Notes: a model not told the origin generated them from the letters alone. A stretch of 64,000 nucleotides of DNA from Roseiarcus sp963767245 (GCA_963767245.1 CAVYDG010000011.1:62001-126000), one strand, 5' to 3'; positions 1 to 9,921 are shown, counted from the stretch's first letter. Numbers and translations: made by a program.

Positions 1-157
1 TGAAGACGTCGAACAGGTCGTGCGGCTTCAAGAAGGCGCCGCCGATGAAATGCCCGAACCCGCCCGCGTGCTCGTCGAGCCACGCCCTGACATGCTCGCT
101 GCCTTCGGGCGACGGGCCGTAGTCCATGGTGCGCAGGATGTCCTTGACGACGCCCAT
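1..157 (-). CDS. Aldehyde dehydrogenase family protein, N-terminal part only
   Basis: The first 52 residues of a protein that continues beyond the left edge of the window. The visible stretch contains GHFIGGAFLKP followed by the start of a DLFDVF segment, which matches the N-terminal arm of NAD(P)-dependent aldehyde dehydrogenases (usually F-I-G-G-x-F before the first beta strand). The ATG at 155-157 has a GAGGGA ribosome-binding site just upstream. It lies 7 bp downstream of deoC on the same strand, so the two are probably one operon. DeoC releases acetaldehyde and glyceraldehyde 3-phosphate, and an adjacent aldehyde dehydrogenase would oxidise the acetaldehyde. The catalytic Cys and Glu lie outside the window, so substrate and exact subfamily cannot be judged. 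Confidence 0.75.
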   Translation of the reverse strand, partial: MGVVKDILRTMDYGPSPEGSEHVRAWLDEHAGGFGHFIGGAFLKPHDLFDVF

Positions 158-164
158 CTTTCCC

Positions 165-1154
165 TCACGCCATCGGATGGCGATGGGCGGCCGAATAGCG
201 CCCGGTCGCGAAATGGTCGAGCTGCCGCTCGATGTCGGTGAGCAAGCCGCTCGCGCCGATGCGGAAGAGGTCGGGCTGCATCCACGGCGTTCCGAGCTCT
301 TCCTTCATCAGGATGAGCCAGGCCAGCGCGTCCTTGGTCGTGCGCAGGCCGCCCGCCGGCTTGAAGCCGATGTCGACGCCGGCGCGCTCGCGATAGCCGC
401 GCAAAGCCCGGACCATGACCAGGCTCACCGGAAGCGTGGCGTTGACGTCCTCCTTGCCGGTCGAGGTCTTGATGAAGTCCGCCCCCGCCTGCATCGCGAC
501 CATGCTGGCGGCATAGACGTTGCGCAGCGTCTTCAGGTCCCCCGTGCCGAGGATCGCCTTCAAATGCGCTGAGCCGCAGGCTTCGCGCATCGCCGCGACT
601 TCGTCGTAGAGCGCGCTCCAGTCACGGGCGAGCACATGGGCTCGGGTGATGACGATGTCGATCTCGCCCGCGCCCTCCGAGACCGCATAGCGGATCTCCT
701 CGAGCCGCTGCTTCAGGGGGGTGAGCCCGGCGGGAAAGCCGGTCGCAACCGAGGCGACCGGAATCCCGGAACCTTCCAGCGCCTTGACCGCGGGGGCGAC
801 CATGGTCGGATAGACGCAGACTGCGGCGACCGAGAGCCCGAGGCCGGCAAGGTCGAGCGCGGCGAGAAGCTCGTCGCTCAGCGGGCGGCGCGCCTTGGCG
901 CAGAGCCGGCGTACACGGTCTGGCGTGTCGTCGCCTGCAAGCGTCGTCAGATCGATGCAGGTCATCGCCTTCACGAGCCAGGCGGCCTGGTATTCCTTCT
1001 TGACCGAGCGGCGGGTCGTCAGGGTCGAGGCCCGGCGCTCGACGGCGCTCGCGTTCACCCCGACGCTCTCGAACCAGTCGGGCGCGAGCGGCACGCCCGG
1101 ATTGCGCGGGCGGTTGTGCCCGGCCAAAGCCGGGTTGCCGAGTGCCTGGTCCAT
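165..1154 (-). CDS. deoC: Deoxyribose-phosphate aldolase
   Basis: Cytosolic class I aldolase that splits 2-deoxyribose 5-phosphate into glyceraldehyde 3-phosphate and acetaldehyde in deoxynucleoside catabolism. The 329-residue protein has the DeoC TIM-barrel motifs: EIDIVI (catalytic Asp near 166), the Schiff-base lysine in FIKTSTGKED (about K229) and the second essential lysine in GFKPAGG. I chose the ATG at 1152-1154 because it has a strong AGGGAGG site upstream. The frame stays open for another 42 codons, but that stretch is basic, low-complexity and unlike DeoC. The length exceeds the E. coli enzyme (259 aa) because of an N-terminal extension of the type found in alphaproteobacterial homologues. 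The downstream aldehyde dehydrogenase is probably co-transcribed. Confidence 0.93.
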   Translation of the reverse strand: MDQALGNPALAGHNRPRNPGVPLAPDWFESVGVNASAVERRASTLTTRRSVKKEYQAAWLVKAMTCIDLTTLAGDDTPDRVRRLCAKARRPLSDELLAALDLAGLGLSVAAVCVYPTMVAPAVKALEGSGIPVASVATGFPAGLTPLKQRLEEIRYAVSEGAGEIDIVITRAHVLARDWSALYDEVAAMREACGSAHLKAILGTGDLKTLRNVYAASMVAMQAGADFIKTSTGKEDVNATLPVSLVMVRALRGYRERAGVDIGFKPAGGLRTTKDALAWLILMKEELGTPWMQPDLFRIGASGLLTDIERQLDHFATGRYSAAHRHPMA

Positions 1155-1361
1155 GGCGCCCTCCCTAGAGTGCGCCCACCGTGTCACGATCGCACGGCGA
1201 AATTCAAGTTTGGGACGACGGCGTCTGGCCTGCGTCGCGGCCCAAGGGTTGATAGCGAATGAACGGGCCTTCCAAAGCAAAGCCGTCCCCGCGTTGCGAA
1301 GCCCACGGGCGCTGCGCCCCGTAAAGGGGGAAAGGTCTGAGACCGCTGCTCGCGTTCGTCT

Positions 1362-1966
1362 TCAGGCCTTCGCCAGGGCCAGCCGAGCCTTGCCGGCCTG
1401 ACGGACGGCCCCAAGCCCAAGCGCGCCGAAGCCGAGCAGCATAAGAACCCAGGTCGACGGTTCCGGCGCCGTAGCGAGCACCTGTACGCCGCGGGGGAGC
1501 GCGAATACCGCGGTCGTGTCCCCTACGAACAGCGGGACCACTGAGATGCCCGCGAAGCAAGTACCCCCCGCAGGCGCTGCGTTGCACCAATAAAAGTGTC
1601 CGTTCCCGACCCAGCCGGCTGCTGAAAGACCAGATATCCCTGGTCGCCGGAGCTATAGTCGAAAGTGATATTGCTTGAAGTCGCAACAACGTCCGAGCCG
1701 GCGCCATAAACGATGCTGTTCAAATCGGTAAGGTGAAGGGACGCGCCATCCCCAGTAAGCTCGAGGCTCCAAGACAAGATATTGGCAGGCAAGAGCGTCC
1801 CCAGGACGCCGTTCGTCGTAATGGACCCCGTCACGCCGCCGACCCCGACCGTCTGATCGACGAGGTAGGTGATATTGGCAAAAGCGGGCGCGGAGCCCAG
1901 AAAGAGGCAGGCGAACGCTGCGCCCGCGACGAGCGTGTTCCAGCCCCGCTTCAAACTACGATCCAT
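1362..1966 (-). pseudogene. PEP-CTERM sorting-domain exported protein, split by a frameshift
   Basis: The first frame gives a signal peptide (GWNTLVAGAAFACLFLGSAP) and a beta-rich secreted domain, then runs into a stop near 1523. In the next frame the sequence continues to a typical PEP-CTERM tail: APEPSTWVLMLLGFGALG, a short hydrophobic helix, then a basic end (RQAGKAR) and a stop at 1362. Both halves are coherent only if one base is added or lost around 1590-1620, close to GGGTCGGGAACGG on the coding strand. PEP-CTERM proteins are anchored by the helix and processed by an exosortase; no exosortase gene is in the window. The passenger domain is not identified. The frameshift may be a sequencing error, in which case this is an intact gene of about 200 residues. 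Confidence 0.75.
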
Positions 1967-2077
1967 GGATCTTGATCCTCATTTGATAAGCGCCCGAGGC
2001 TGGATTCCACGCACCGTGCAACCGCCAGGTTGCCGCAACGTCAGCAGTTAACCGTTTATAAACCAAGTTGCAAGTGT

Positions 2078-5000
2078 CTAACCCGCGACGATCGCCGCGA
2101 AGGCTGCCCGGACCTGCTTGCGCGCCTCGTCGAGCGCCGCGGTGAGGGCTTCGAAGTCGGGAAAGCCGCTCGCCGCGGCGATGCGCCGCTTGACGCCGGC
2201 GGCGGCTTTGGCGGGATCGAACGGGCCGGACATCGCAAGGCGCATGAACTGGGTCGCGTCGGTGTAAAGCTTGTGCGCGTCTACCAGGACCTCCGCCTCC
2301 TCGGCGGTAATGAGCCCGGCCACGCCCGCCTGCTCGAGCGCCTTGCGGGTCGAAGCGTCGAGGATGTCCGGGCGTTCATGGGCGAAGGTCAATTGCAGAT
2401 ATTGAGCGATGAATTCGATGTCGATCAGGCCCCCCTTGACCAGCTTCAGGTCCCAGACGTCCTTGTCGCCCTTTTCGCTGGCGATGAGCTTGCGCATGGC
2501 GCTGGCGTCGCGCGCGCCCGCGCCCGCTTCACGCTTGCGGATGAGCGTCTCGCGCACCGTCTCGGCGACTTCCGCGCCGAGGCTCCTGTCGCCGGCGACG
2601 ACCCGGGCGCGGGTCAGCGCCATGTGCTCCCAGGTCTCCGCCTCGTTAAGCTGATAGAGCTTGAACGACGAGAACTGGGTCGCGAGCGGCCCCTGCCGCC
2701 CGGAGGGTCTCAGCCGCATGTCGACATCGTAGAGGCGGCCTGCCTTGGTCGGCGCGGTCAAGGCCGCGATGAGCCGCTGGGTCATCCGCGCATAGTAGAC
2801 CGAGGGACCGAGCGGCTTGCGGCCGACCGACTCGCCGGCGTCGGCGGGAAAATCGTAGATCACGATAAGATCGAGATCCGAAGCCGCGGTCATCTCTCGC
2901 GAGCCGAGCTTGCCGCACGCAACCACCGCGACCCGGCCGCCGCGGACGCGGCCATGCTCGGCGGCGAAAGCCTTCACCACCCGCTCGAGCAGCGCTGCGA
3001 TCAACCCTTGTGCGAGCGCGCTGTAGGCGCGCCCCGCGCGATCGGGATCGAGCCGCCCCGACAAGAGGTTGAGGCCGATGTGAAAATTCTCCTCGGCGGC
3101 GAAATCGCGGGCGCGGTTCAGCGCCTCCTCGTAAGTCAGCGCCTGGGCGATGAAGGCTTCGATCCGCTCGCCCATCCTCTCGTCGTCGAGGCTCGCCTCG
3201 AAGTCGACGTCGCGCGCCGGATCGATCGCCGCGTCGAGCACATGGGGCCGCGTCGCAATCACCTGCGCGAGCCTGGGCGCGGCTCCGAGCACGTCGCCGA
3301 ACAGTTCGCGCAAGGCGGCGTTGGAGCGAAGGATCGACATCAGTTCGACGCTGGCGGGCATCCGCGCCAGCGCTTCGTCGAAGGCGGCGAGCGCGGCGTC
3401 CGGGTCGCCCGAACCGGCGAAGGCTTCGAGCAGCGCGGGCGTGAGTTCCGTCAGCACCTCGCGCGCGCGGGGGCTGCGGACCGCCGCGCGGCGGCCGAAA
3501 TGCCAGCCGCGAACGGTCTCCGCCGCGGCCTCCGGGCGCTCGAATCCGAGCGAGCGCAAGGTCGCCAGCGTCTCCGGATCGTCGGCGACACCGGTGAAGA
3601 CAAGATTGCCGGACGCGGCGCTCAGCGCCGGCGCGTCCTCGAACAGCCGGGCGTAGTGATGTTCGACGCGAGCCAAATGATGAGTGAGGTCTTTGGAGAA
3701 GCTGTCGAGCCGCGCGTAGCCGCAGAATTTGGCGAAGCGGGCGAGCGCCAGCGCGCTCGAACGGCAGCCGCTGCGTCTGCTCGTCGCCAACCATCTGCAG
3801 CCGGTGCTCGATCCGGCGCAGGAAGACATAAGCCCGGCTGAGGTCGTCGACCGCCTCGGCGCTGACCCAGTTGTCGGCGTGAAGGCGCTCGAGCATGTCG
3901 AGGGTGCGCGCTCCGCGCATCTGGGGCCGGCGGCCGCCGAAGATGAGCTGTTGCGTCTGGACGAAGAACTCGATCTCGCGGATGCCGCCGCGCCCGAGCT
4001 TGATGTCGTGGCCGGGAACGACGACCCGCTCGTGGCCGCGGACGGCGTGGATCTGGCGCTTCATCGCGTGGATGTCGGCGATCGCCGCATAGTCGAAATA
4101 CTTGCGCCAGATGAACGGCGCGAGATCGGCGAGAAACCGCTCGCCGAGCTTGAGGTCGCCCGCGGCCGGGCGCGCCTTGATCAAAGCGGCGCGCTCCCAG
4201 TTCTGGCCGACGGTCTCGTAGTAGGAATAGGCGCTCAGGGTCGACAGCGCGACCGGGGTCGAGGCGGGATCGGGCCGCAGGCGAAGGTCGACCCGGAGCA
4301 CGTAGCCGTCGCTCGTCCGCTCCTGCAGGAGCCGAGCCAGCGCCTTGGTCATGCGCACAAACAGCGGCCCCGGCTCGGCTCCTGGTGGAATGGCGGCCGC
4401 GGCCGGATCGTAGAGGACAATAAGGTCAATATCGCTCGAATAATTGAGCTCGCGCGCGCCCATTTTGCCGAGCGCCAGCACGACCACGCCGCAGTTCCTC
4501 TCCAGATCAGGCGCGTCCGGATCGAGCATCAGGAGTCCCGCGCGCGCGTGCCGGCGCAGAAGGAACACCAGTGCGGCGCCGACAGCGGCGTCGGCGAAGC
4601 GGGTCAAGGCCTCGGTCGCGGCGACGACATCCCAGACGCCGCCGATGTCGGCGAGCGCGATCAGGAGTGCCGATTCGCGCTTGGCGCGGCGCAGCGCCCG
4701 CATCAGGTCCGCCTCGTCCTCGTCGCGCCGCTCGGCGAGCGCCTGAACGAGGGTATCGAGCGATTTACCGGGCGGACGCCGCAGGAGCCGGGCGAGCCGC
4801 GCTGGGTCGTCTTTGGCCAGCGTCCACAGGTAGGGCGAATGATCGGCGAGGCCGAGCAGCAGGTCGCGCGTCCGGCCGAGCTCGGGCGCGAGGACCGCAG
4901 CGGACGGCGTTTCGATGAGCGAAGCGAGACGGTGCCGGGCTTCGGCCGGCGCGCTGAGCCGCGGCGCGTCGGTGAGGCCGTCAGCGAGCGTTGCGGTCAT
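2078..5000 (-). pseudogene. glnE: Bifunctional glutamine synthetase adenylyltransferase/deadenylylase GlnE, one frameshift
   Basis: GlnE adds AMP to, and removes it from, glutamine synthetase according to PII status. The two halves of the family are both present. The N-terminal deadenylylase domain has KMGARELNYSSDIDLIVLYD, and the C-terminal adenylyltransferase domain has KLGSREMTAASDLDLIVIYD, each with the nucleotidyltransferase S-D-x-D pair. The frame breaks at about 3755: GVGDEQTQRLPFE-type sequence must jump to ALALARFAKFCG, which a single surplus base in GAGCGCGC explains. With it removed the protein is 973 residues, the normal GlnE length, with no other defect, so a sequencing or assembly indel is likely. 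The start overlaps the upstream histidine kinase by 20 bp, so it is the last gene of the degP-regulator-kinase-glnE operon. Confidence 0.88.
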
Positions 5001-6435
5001 TCATGACCAGGTCGGCTGGCGCATGCGGCTGGGAAGGCGGGTCCGTCGCCGGCAGGGTCAGGCGGACGCGAAGTCCAGGCTCGTTGTCCTCGAGCTCGAC
5101 CGAGCCGCCGTGCATGCGCGCCACCGCGGCGGCGAGCGAGAGACCCAAGCCCGAACCTGGCCGCGAGCGCGAGCCTTCGAGGCGGACAAACCGGTCGAGA
5201 ACCCGCGCCCGATCGACGGGTGCAATGCCCGGACCGCGGTCGGCGATCGTCAGGACGACGGATCCGCCCATTCGCGCGGCTGTGATGACGACGTCGGGTT
5301 TGGCCTCCGCGTCGGCGGACCCTCGATTCGGCGCGCCGTATTTGAGCGCGTTGTCGACCAGATTGGCGAGCGCCTGGCCGATGAGCTCGCGATTACCACG
5401 GACGGTGAGCGGGCCGTGAGCCCGGACGGTCAGCGCGACGCCCTCTTCTTCGGCGATCGGCTCATAAAGCTCGGCGACGGTTTGCGCCGCTTCGCCCACA
5501 TCGACGAGCTGAGGCGGGCCAACGTCGCCGCCCGCCTCGGCGCGCGCGATCAGGAGCAGGGCGTTGAAAATCTTGATGAGAGCGTCCGATTCCTCGATCG
5601 TCTTCTCGAGCGCGAGGCGATAGGTCGCGGCGTCGCCGCCGAAGGCGAGCGCCGCCTCGGCGTGATTGCGGAGGCGAGTGAGCGGCGTGCGCAAGTCATG
5701 GGCGATGTTGTCGGAAACCTCTCTCAGGCCCTCCATCAGCTCGGCGATTCGCCCCAGCATCTCGTTGAGGCCTTCCGCCAGCCGGTCGAGTTCGTCGCCG
5801 GAGCCTGACACCGGAAGGCGGCGGGCGAGGTCGCCGGCCATGATGCCGCGGGCCGAGGTGTTGATGTCGTCGATGCGCTGCAGCACCCGCCGGGCGACGA
5901 ACAGCGCCCCGATCGCCCCGAGCGCGGCGAAAAAGATCAGCGAGATCGCCAGCGCGCGCACCATCACCGCGCCGATGCGCGCCCGGTCGCCGAGGTCATG
6001 TCCGATCAGGAGGCGGAAGCCGCCCGGCAGCACATAGACTCCAACCAACGCCTGACGGCTGTGACCGCTGCTCTCGGTCCCGCGGTAGAAGATCGGGACA
6101 AAACCCGGATGCAGCAGCACTTCGGCGGGAATCTGCTGGACATTGCCGGCGAGCGGCTCCCCGATCGGGCTCGTCAGAAGGTAGAGCGACGCGCCCGGTT
6201 CGCGCTTCCGCGCCTCGATAACGGCGCCCAGCGTGTCCAAGCCCGCGGTGTTGAAGGTGTCGACCAGGCCCTTGGCCTCGGCGTCGATGGTCTGCGCGAT
6301 CTCCCGGTCGACCACCGAGACGACTTCCCAGGCGATGAATGTCAGCACGATGCCGGCGCCGACGGCGCTCAACAGCAGAATCGCCAGCGCGAGGCGAAAG
6401 GCGGTGGCGCGGAAGAGCTTACCGAGCGCCGTCAC
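4981..6435 (-). CDS. Sensor histidine kinase (HAMP, HisKA, HATPase)
   Basis: Membrane sensor kinase of 484 residues starting at a GTG that overlaps the stop of the response-regulator gene. Order of parts: transmembrane helix about 13-35, periplasmic loop about 36-155, second helix about 156-180, HAMP linker, HisKA box with the phospho-accepting histidine in NIAHDLRTPLTR (about H246), then an ATPase domain with N box NLVDNALKYG, G1 DRGPGI and G2 GSGLGLSLA. It should autophosphorylate and hand the phosphate to the adjacent OmpR-type regulator. The stimulus cannot be read from the sequence. The upstream HtrA protease suggests an envelope-stress connection, which is inference from position only. 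Confidence 0.92.
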   Translation of the reverse strand: MTALGKLFRATAFRLALAILLLSAVGAGIVLTFIAWEVVSVVDREIAQTIDAEAKGLVDTFNTAGLDTLGAVIEARKREPGASLYLLTSPIGEPLAGNVQQIPAEVLLHPGFVPIFYRGTESSGHSRQALVGVYVLPGGFRLLIGHDLGDRARIGAVMVRALAISLIFFAALGAIGALFVARRVLQRIDDINTSARGIMAGDLARRLPVSGSGDELDRLAEGLNEMLGRIAELMEGLREVSDNIAHDLRTPLTRLRNHAEAALAFGGDAATYRLALEKTIEESDALIKIFNALLLIARAEAGGDVGPPQLVDVGEAAQTVAELYEPIAEEEGVALTVRAHGPLTVRGNRELIGQALANLVDNALKYGAPNRGSADAEAKPDVVITAARMGGSVVLTIADRGPGIAPVDRARVLDRFVRLEGSRSRPGSGLGLSLAAAVARMHGGSVELEDNEPGLRVRLTLPATDPPSQPHAPADLVMNDRNAR

Positions 6436-7111
6436 GAATTATATAACCGGCGCCGCGGACGGTGCTGAGCAGCGGTGCGTCGAAATCGCGATCGATCTTG
6501 GCCCTGAGGCGCGACACGTGGACGTCGATCACATTGGTCTGCGGATCGAAATGATAGTCCCAGACGTGTTCGAGCAGCATGGTGCGGGTGACCACCTTGC
6601 CGGCGTTCTGCATCAGATATTCGAGCAGCCGGAATTCGCGCGGCTGGAGCACGATTTCCCCGGCAGCGCGGGTGACCTTGTGCGACAGGCGGTCGAGCGT
6701 CAGATCGCCGACCCTGAGCACCGTCTCCTCCGGCGCGCCCTTGGGCCGGCGCCGCGCCAGCGCCTCGACCCGGGCGAGGAGCTCGGAGAAGGCGTAAGGC
6801 TTCGACAGATAATCGTCGCCGCCGGCGCGCAGGCCCTTCACCCGGTCGTCGACCTGGCCGAGCGCGGAGAGAATGAGGACCGGCGTCTCGTTGTTCTGGC
6901 TGCGCAGCGAGCCGACCAGCGTGAGCCCATCCATCTTCGGCAGCATGCGGTCGACGACGGCGACGTCATACGCGCCTTCGAGCGCCAGATCGTATCCGGT
7001 GACGCCGTCGTTGGCCTGGTCGGCGACGTGGCCCGCCTCGCGAAAGGCTTTGGCGAGATACGCCGCCGCGTCGCGGTCGTCTTCGATAATGAGGATGCGC
7101 ATGTCGGACAT
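6419..7111 (-). CDS. OmpR/PhoB-family response regulator
   Basis: A 230-residue two-domain regulator. The receiver domain has the acidic pocket IIEDD, the phosphorylation site in VVDRMLPKMDG (about D54), and the conserved lysine in LSKPYAF. The C-terminal winged helix has EFRLLEYLMQNAGKVVTR and VDVHVSRLRAKID, typical of OmpR/PhoB DNA-binding domains. The ATG at 7109-7111 was chosen; a second ATG three codons in (7100-7102) is also possible. Upstream codons are not OmpR-like. The gene overlaps the kinase gene by 17 bp, indicating translational coupling and a cognate pair. Confidence 0.93.
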   Translation of the reverse strand: MSDMRILIIEDDRDAAAYLAKAFREAGHVADQANDGVTGYDLALEGAYDVAVVDRMLPKMDGLTLVGSLRSQNNETPVLILSALGQVDDRVKGLRAGGDDYLSKPYAFSELLARVEALARRRPKGAPEETVLRVGDLTLDRLSHKVTRAAGEIVLQPREFRLLEYLMQNAGKVVTRTMLLEHVWDYHFDPQTNVIDVHVSRLRAKIDRDFDAPLLSTVRGAGYIIRDGAR

Positions 7112-7323
7112 ATAGCGAATCCGGGCGCTAGGGCCAAAAAAGGTATGGCGGCAGGTCCTCGGGGGGCTTGATAAGGACCTGCCGCCACCTTGTCGGGGTC
7201 GCGCGGGCGGGGATATGTGCGACCGCCGACTTGGATGGAAGAGCGCGCTATAGCGCGGGCCGGGGACATGCCCATAAACCCTTCCACCCATTTCATGCCG
7301 TCGCCCCAGGGGGCGACGGGTAT

Positions 7324-8835
7324 TCAGGACGCGCGCGTCGGCAGCGTGAGGTAGCGCTCCCCGTCGCCAGACTTGACGCGCAACAGAACCGACTTCTTGC
7401 CGTCGGACCTGGCCGCGTCGATCGCATCGGCGACCTCTCGCGGCCGGCTGACCGACTTGCCCGCGACCTCGAGGATGACGTCGCCGTCTTTCAGGCCCTT
7501 CTCCGCCGCGGTGCCGTCCGGATCGACGTCGGTGACCATGACGCCGTCCTGCCCATGCGCCGCGCGCAGCGTCAACCCGAGCTTGGCGAGCGCCGACGAC
7601 GCCGAGCCGCCGTTGTCGTCGGAATTGTGCGATTCCGTGCTCGCCGTCTTGTCGGCCGGCATAGTTCCGAGCGTCACGTCGATGGTCATCGGCGAGCCGT
7701 TGCGGACGATCGAGAGCTTGGCTGTTTTCTTCGGTCCGAGCCCGGCGATCCGACGGGCGAGATCGTGCGGATCAGCGACCGCATCGCCGTCGACCGCGGT
7801 GATGACGTCGCCGCTCTTGACGCCGGCGGCGGCGGCAGGCGAATCCTTCTGCGCCTCGGCGACCAGCGCGCCCGAGGGATCCTTGAGGCCGAGATCGTCG
7901 GCCAGATCCTGGGTTACATTCTGAATCTGGACGCCGATCCAGCCGCGCGTCACCGAGCCGCTGTCCTTGAGCTGCGCCACGACATTCTTGACCACGTCGC
8001 TGGCGATGGCGAAGCCGATGCCGACGCTGCCGCCCGACGGCGAGAAGATCGCGGTGTTGACGCCGACCACCTCGCCTTCGGCGTTGAAGGTCGGGCCGCC
8101 AGAATTGCCGTGATTGACCGGCGCGTCGATCTGCAGGAAGTCGTCATAGGGCCCGGAGCCGATGTCGCGCCCGCGGGCCGAGACAATGCCGGCGGTCACC
8201 GTGCCGCCGAGGCCGAACGGGTTGCCGACCGCGATCACCCAATCGCCGACGCGCGGCGCCTGGCTGGCGAAATTGACATAAGGAAAGTCGCTGCCCTGAG
8301 CCTTCAGGAGCGCGAGGTCGGTCTTGCTGTCGATCCCGATCACTTTGGCCGGCATCGACTTGCCGTCGGCGGTCGTGATGGTCACTTCAGTCGCGTGGTC
8401 GACGACATGGTCATTGGTGACGATAAAGCCGTCGGCCGAGATGAAGAACCCGGACCCCTGCGCCTGGCCGAAATGATGCCGCGGCGCGCGGTCGCCGCCG
8501 CCGCCATTGTTGTTGTCGTTGTCATTGGGCATGCCGAACCGGCGGAAGAAATGGTAGAACGGGCTGTTTTTCGGAATATCCGGCAGGCCCGGAATGGCGT
8601 CTTCCTCGTCGACCGGATCGGCGTCGGCGAGCTTGACCTTGACCGAGACGACGGCGGGCTTGACGCGGTCGACAACGTCGGCGAACGACGCCGGGCCGGC
8701 GGGGGCTTGCGCGGTGGTTGCGGCGGCGGAGACCGGAATGGTCGAGGTCTCGAACGCGACGCCGCCGAGGGCGGCCAGCGCGACGGCGCCGAGAAGCGCC
8801 GCACGAAGAGAATATGACGGACGGTCAAAAGTCAT
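7324..8835 (-). CDS. degP: Do/DegP-type periplasmic serine protease with two PDZ domains
   Basis: A 503-residue HtrA-family protease. It has an N-terminal hydrophobic export segment (about 11-38), a trypsin-like domain with the full triad (H143 in VTNDHVVD, D173 in SKTDLALL, S245 in HGNSGGP), then two PDZ domains (about 275-370 and 410-500; GWIGVQIQ, GVKSGDVI, GLKDGDVI). It should degrade or refold damaged exported proteins. The Asn/Gly-rich stretch about 104-115 lies in the LA-loop region, which is variable in the family. It sits about 210 bp upstream of the two-component genes, in the same orientation. The start ATG at 8833-8835 is followed directly by the signal region, and a GGAGCTCCTGATG-type site precedes it. 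Confidence 0.93.
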   Translation of the reverse strand: MTFDRPSYSLRAALLGAVALAALGGVAFETSTIPVSAAATTAQAPAGPASFADVVDRVKPAVVSVKVKLADADPVDEEDAIPGLPDIPKNSPFYHFFRRFGMPNDNDNNNGGGGDRAPRHHFGQAQGSGFFISADGFIVTNDHVVDHATEVTITTADGKSMPAKVIGIDSKTDLALLKAQGSDFPYVNFASQAPRVGDWVIAVGNPFGLGGTVTAGIVSARGRDIGSGPYDDFLQIDAPVNHGNSGGPTFNAEGEVVGVNTAIFSPSGGSVGIGFAIASDVVKNVVAQLKDSGSVTRGWIGVQIQNVTQDLADDLGLKDPSGALVAEAQKDSPAAAAGVKSGDVITAVDGDAVADPHDLARRIAGLGPKKTAKLSIVRNGSPMTIDVTLGTMPADKTASTESHNSDDNGGSASSALAKLGLTLRAAHGQDGVMVTDVDPDGTAAEKGLKDGDVILEVAGKSVSRPREVADAIDAARSDGKKSVLLRVKSGDGERYLTLPTRAS

Positions 8836-9157
8836 CAGGAGCTCCCGCTGGTCCGATGGCCTGGCGCGCCAATTGCAAACCGCCAGCCTCGAACCGGACA
8901 ATGCGCCGGGGCGCCTGAACGGGCGATGGCCCGAGCATGAAAGGTTGGTAATGCTGGCGCGACCCCTTCTCCGCGCTAGCGCAGCGGGGAAGGTGTCGGC
9001 CGAAGGCCGACGGATGGGCTGCGGCGGCGAGCAGGGAAGGATCGGCGCAAGTCGCCGCCGGGTCGTGCGAGCCGACCGCGATCGTGGCGGCGGGCCACAC
9101 CCCAACCGCCTCCAGCCACCTTCCGCAGCCCAGTTGGGGAAGGGTAAACTCCGCCTT
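8836..9157. other. Intergenic region between rpmF and degP
   Basis: About 320 bp without a credible gene; the open frames here are GC-driven. It must hold the degP promoter and contains the palindromic repeat listed at 8963-9017. Confidence 0.5.
8963..9017. repeat. REP-like palindromic repeat (two hairpins)
   Basis: Two adjacent stem-loops: an imperfect one with arms CCTTCTCCGC and GCGGGGAAGG, then a perfect 7-bp stem GTCGGCC-GAA-GGCCGAC at 8995-9011. The same two-part design, in the opposite order, occurs at 63126-63174, so this is a dispersed intergenic repeat family. Confidence 0.6.
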
Positions 9158-9352
9158 TTACGGCTCGGCGATTGTCGACTTCGGCTTCAACACCTGGCGG
9201 CCGCGATACATGCCGCTCTTGAGGTCGATATGATGCGGACGGCGCAATTCGCCCGAATCCTTGTCCTCGACATAAGTCGGGGCCTTAAGCGCGTCGGCCG
9301 AGCGGCGCATGCCGCGGCGCGAGGGCGAAGTCTTGCGTCTGGGGACGGCCAT
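9158..9352 (-). CDS. rpmF: 50S ribosomal protein L32
   Basis: A 64-residue ribosomal protein beginning MAVPRRKTSPSRRGMRRS, the highly conserved bL32 start. The middle has RRPHHIDLKSGMYRGRQV as in alphaproteobacterial L32, which lack the zinc cysteines. The start ATG at 9350-9352 is chosen over an upstream ATG five codons earlier because L32 begins MAVP. It is a structural component of the large subunit near the exit of the peptidyl-transferase tunnel. It stands alone here, with a GNAT acetyltransferase about 90 bp upstream on the same strand. Confidence 0.96.
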   Translation of the reverse strand: MAVPRRKTSPSRRGMRRSADALKAPTYVEDKDSGELRRPHHIDLKSGMYRGRQVLKPKSTIAEP

Positions 9353-9442
9353 CGAACTCAACTCCAATCGGAAGCGGGCGCCGAGGCCCGGAATAAGAAG
9401 GCGCGGCTCTTACACGCAATCGAGCCTGAGCGCCAGCCGTTC

Positions 9443-9865
9443 TTAAAGCAACAGCCGAAAAACCGCCTCACCCCGCCGGTCGACGCCTGTCTGCACCCAG
9501 CCCTTCGACCGGTAGAAAGCGGCCGCTCTGGTGTCTCTGCCTGTTGTCAGGAACGCCTGCCGATGTCCCGCCTGCCGGAGCCGCTCAATCGCTTCATTGA
9601 GGAGCGCAGTCCCATGACCACGCCCCTGAGCGTCGTCGATAACGAAGAGGGCCCAGACATAACCCGTTTGATGATTCGCGCAGGCGAAGCCTCGAATTCC
9701 CGCATCATCCTCGGAAACAAGGAAAATCGCCTCGTTGAGATACCACTCGACTTCCGCCGGCGTGACGAGCGACGGATCTTCGAGCCGATTTTCGGCGGTT
9801 CCGTGCCGCACCTCGTGAATGCGCGGCAGGTCGAGCCTTCTAGCTTGGCGCAAGCGCAGAAGCAT
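9443..9865 (-). CDS. GNAT family N-acetyltransferase
   Basis: A 140-residue single-domain acetyltransferase. Motif A is clear: VWALFVIDDAQGRGHGTALL, with the Q/R-x-x-G-x-G/A acetyl-CoA pyrophosphate loop (QGRGHG). Motif B follows as RAAAFYRSKGWVQTG near the C-terminus. It transfers an acetyl group from acetyl-CoA to an unidentified amine; nothing nearby tells the substrate. Length is normal for the family. The start codon at 9863-9865 is the only good ATG ahead of the fold. Confidence 0.85.
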   Translation of the reverse strand: MLLRLRQARRLDLPRIHEVRHGTAENRLEDPSLVTPAEVEWYLNEAIFLVSEDDAGIRGFACANHQTGYVWALFVIDDAQGRGHGTALLNEAIERLRQAGHRQAFLTTGRDTRAAAFYRSKGWVQTGVDRRGEAVFRLLL

Positions 9866-9921
9866 GTCGCCCCAACGTTAGCCGGGGCGGACAACCGGGG
9901 TCCAGCCTTTCAGCGCCCGCT

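Noticed and set aside
2030..3841. Plus-strand open frame over glnE (603 codons)
   Set aside because: Antisense shadow of glnE; no motifs, and glnE is strongly conserved on the other strand.
7168..8817. Long plus-strand open frame over degP (549 codons)
   Set aside because: It is the mirror of the protease gene in GC-rich DNA; the residues are Arg/Asp/Gly-rich with no fold.
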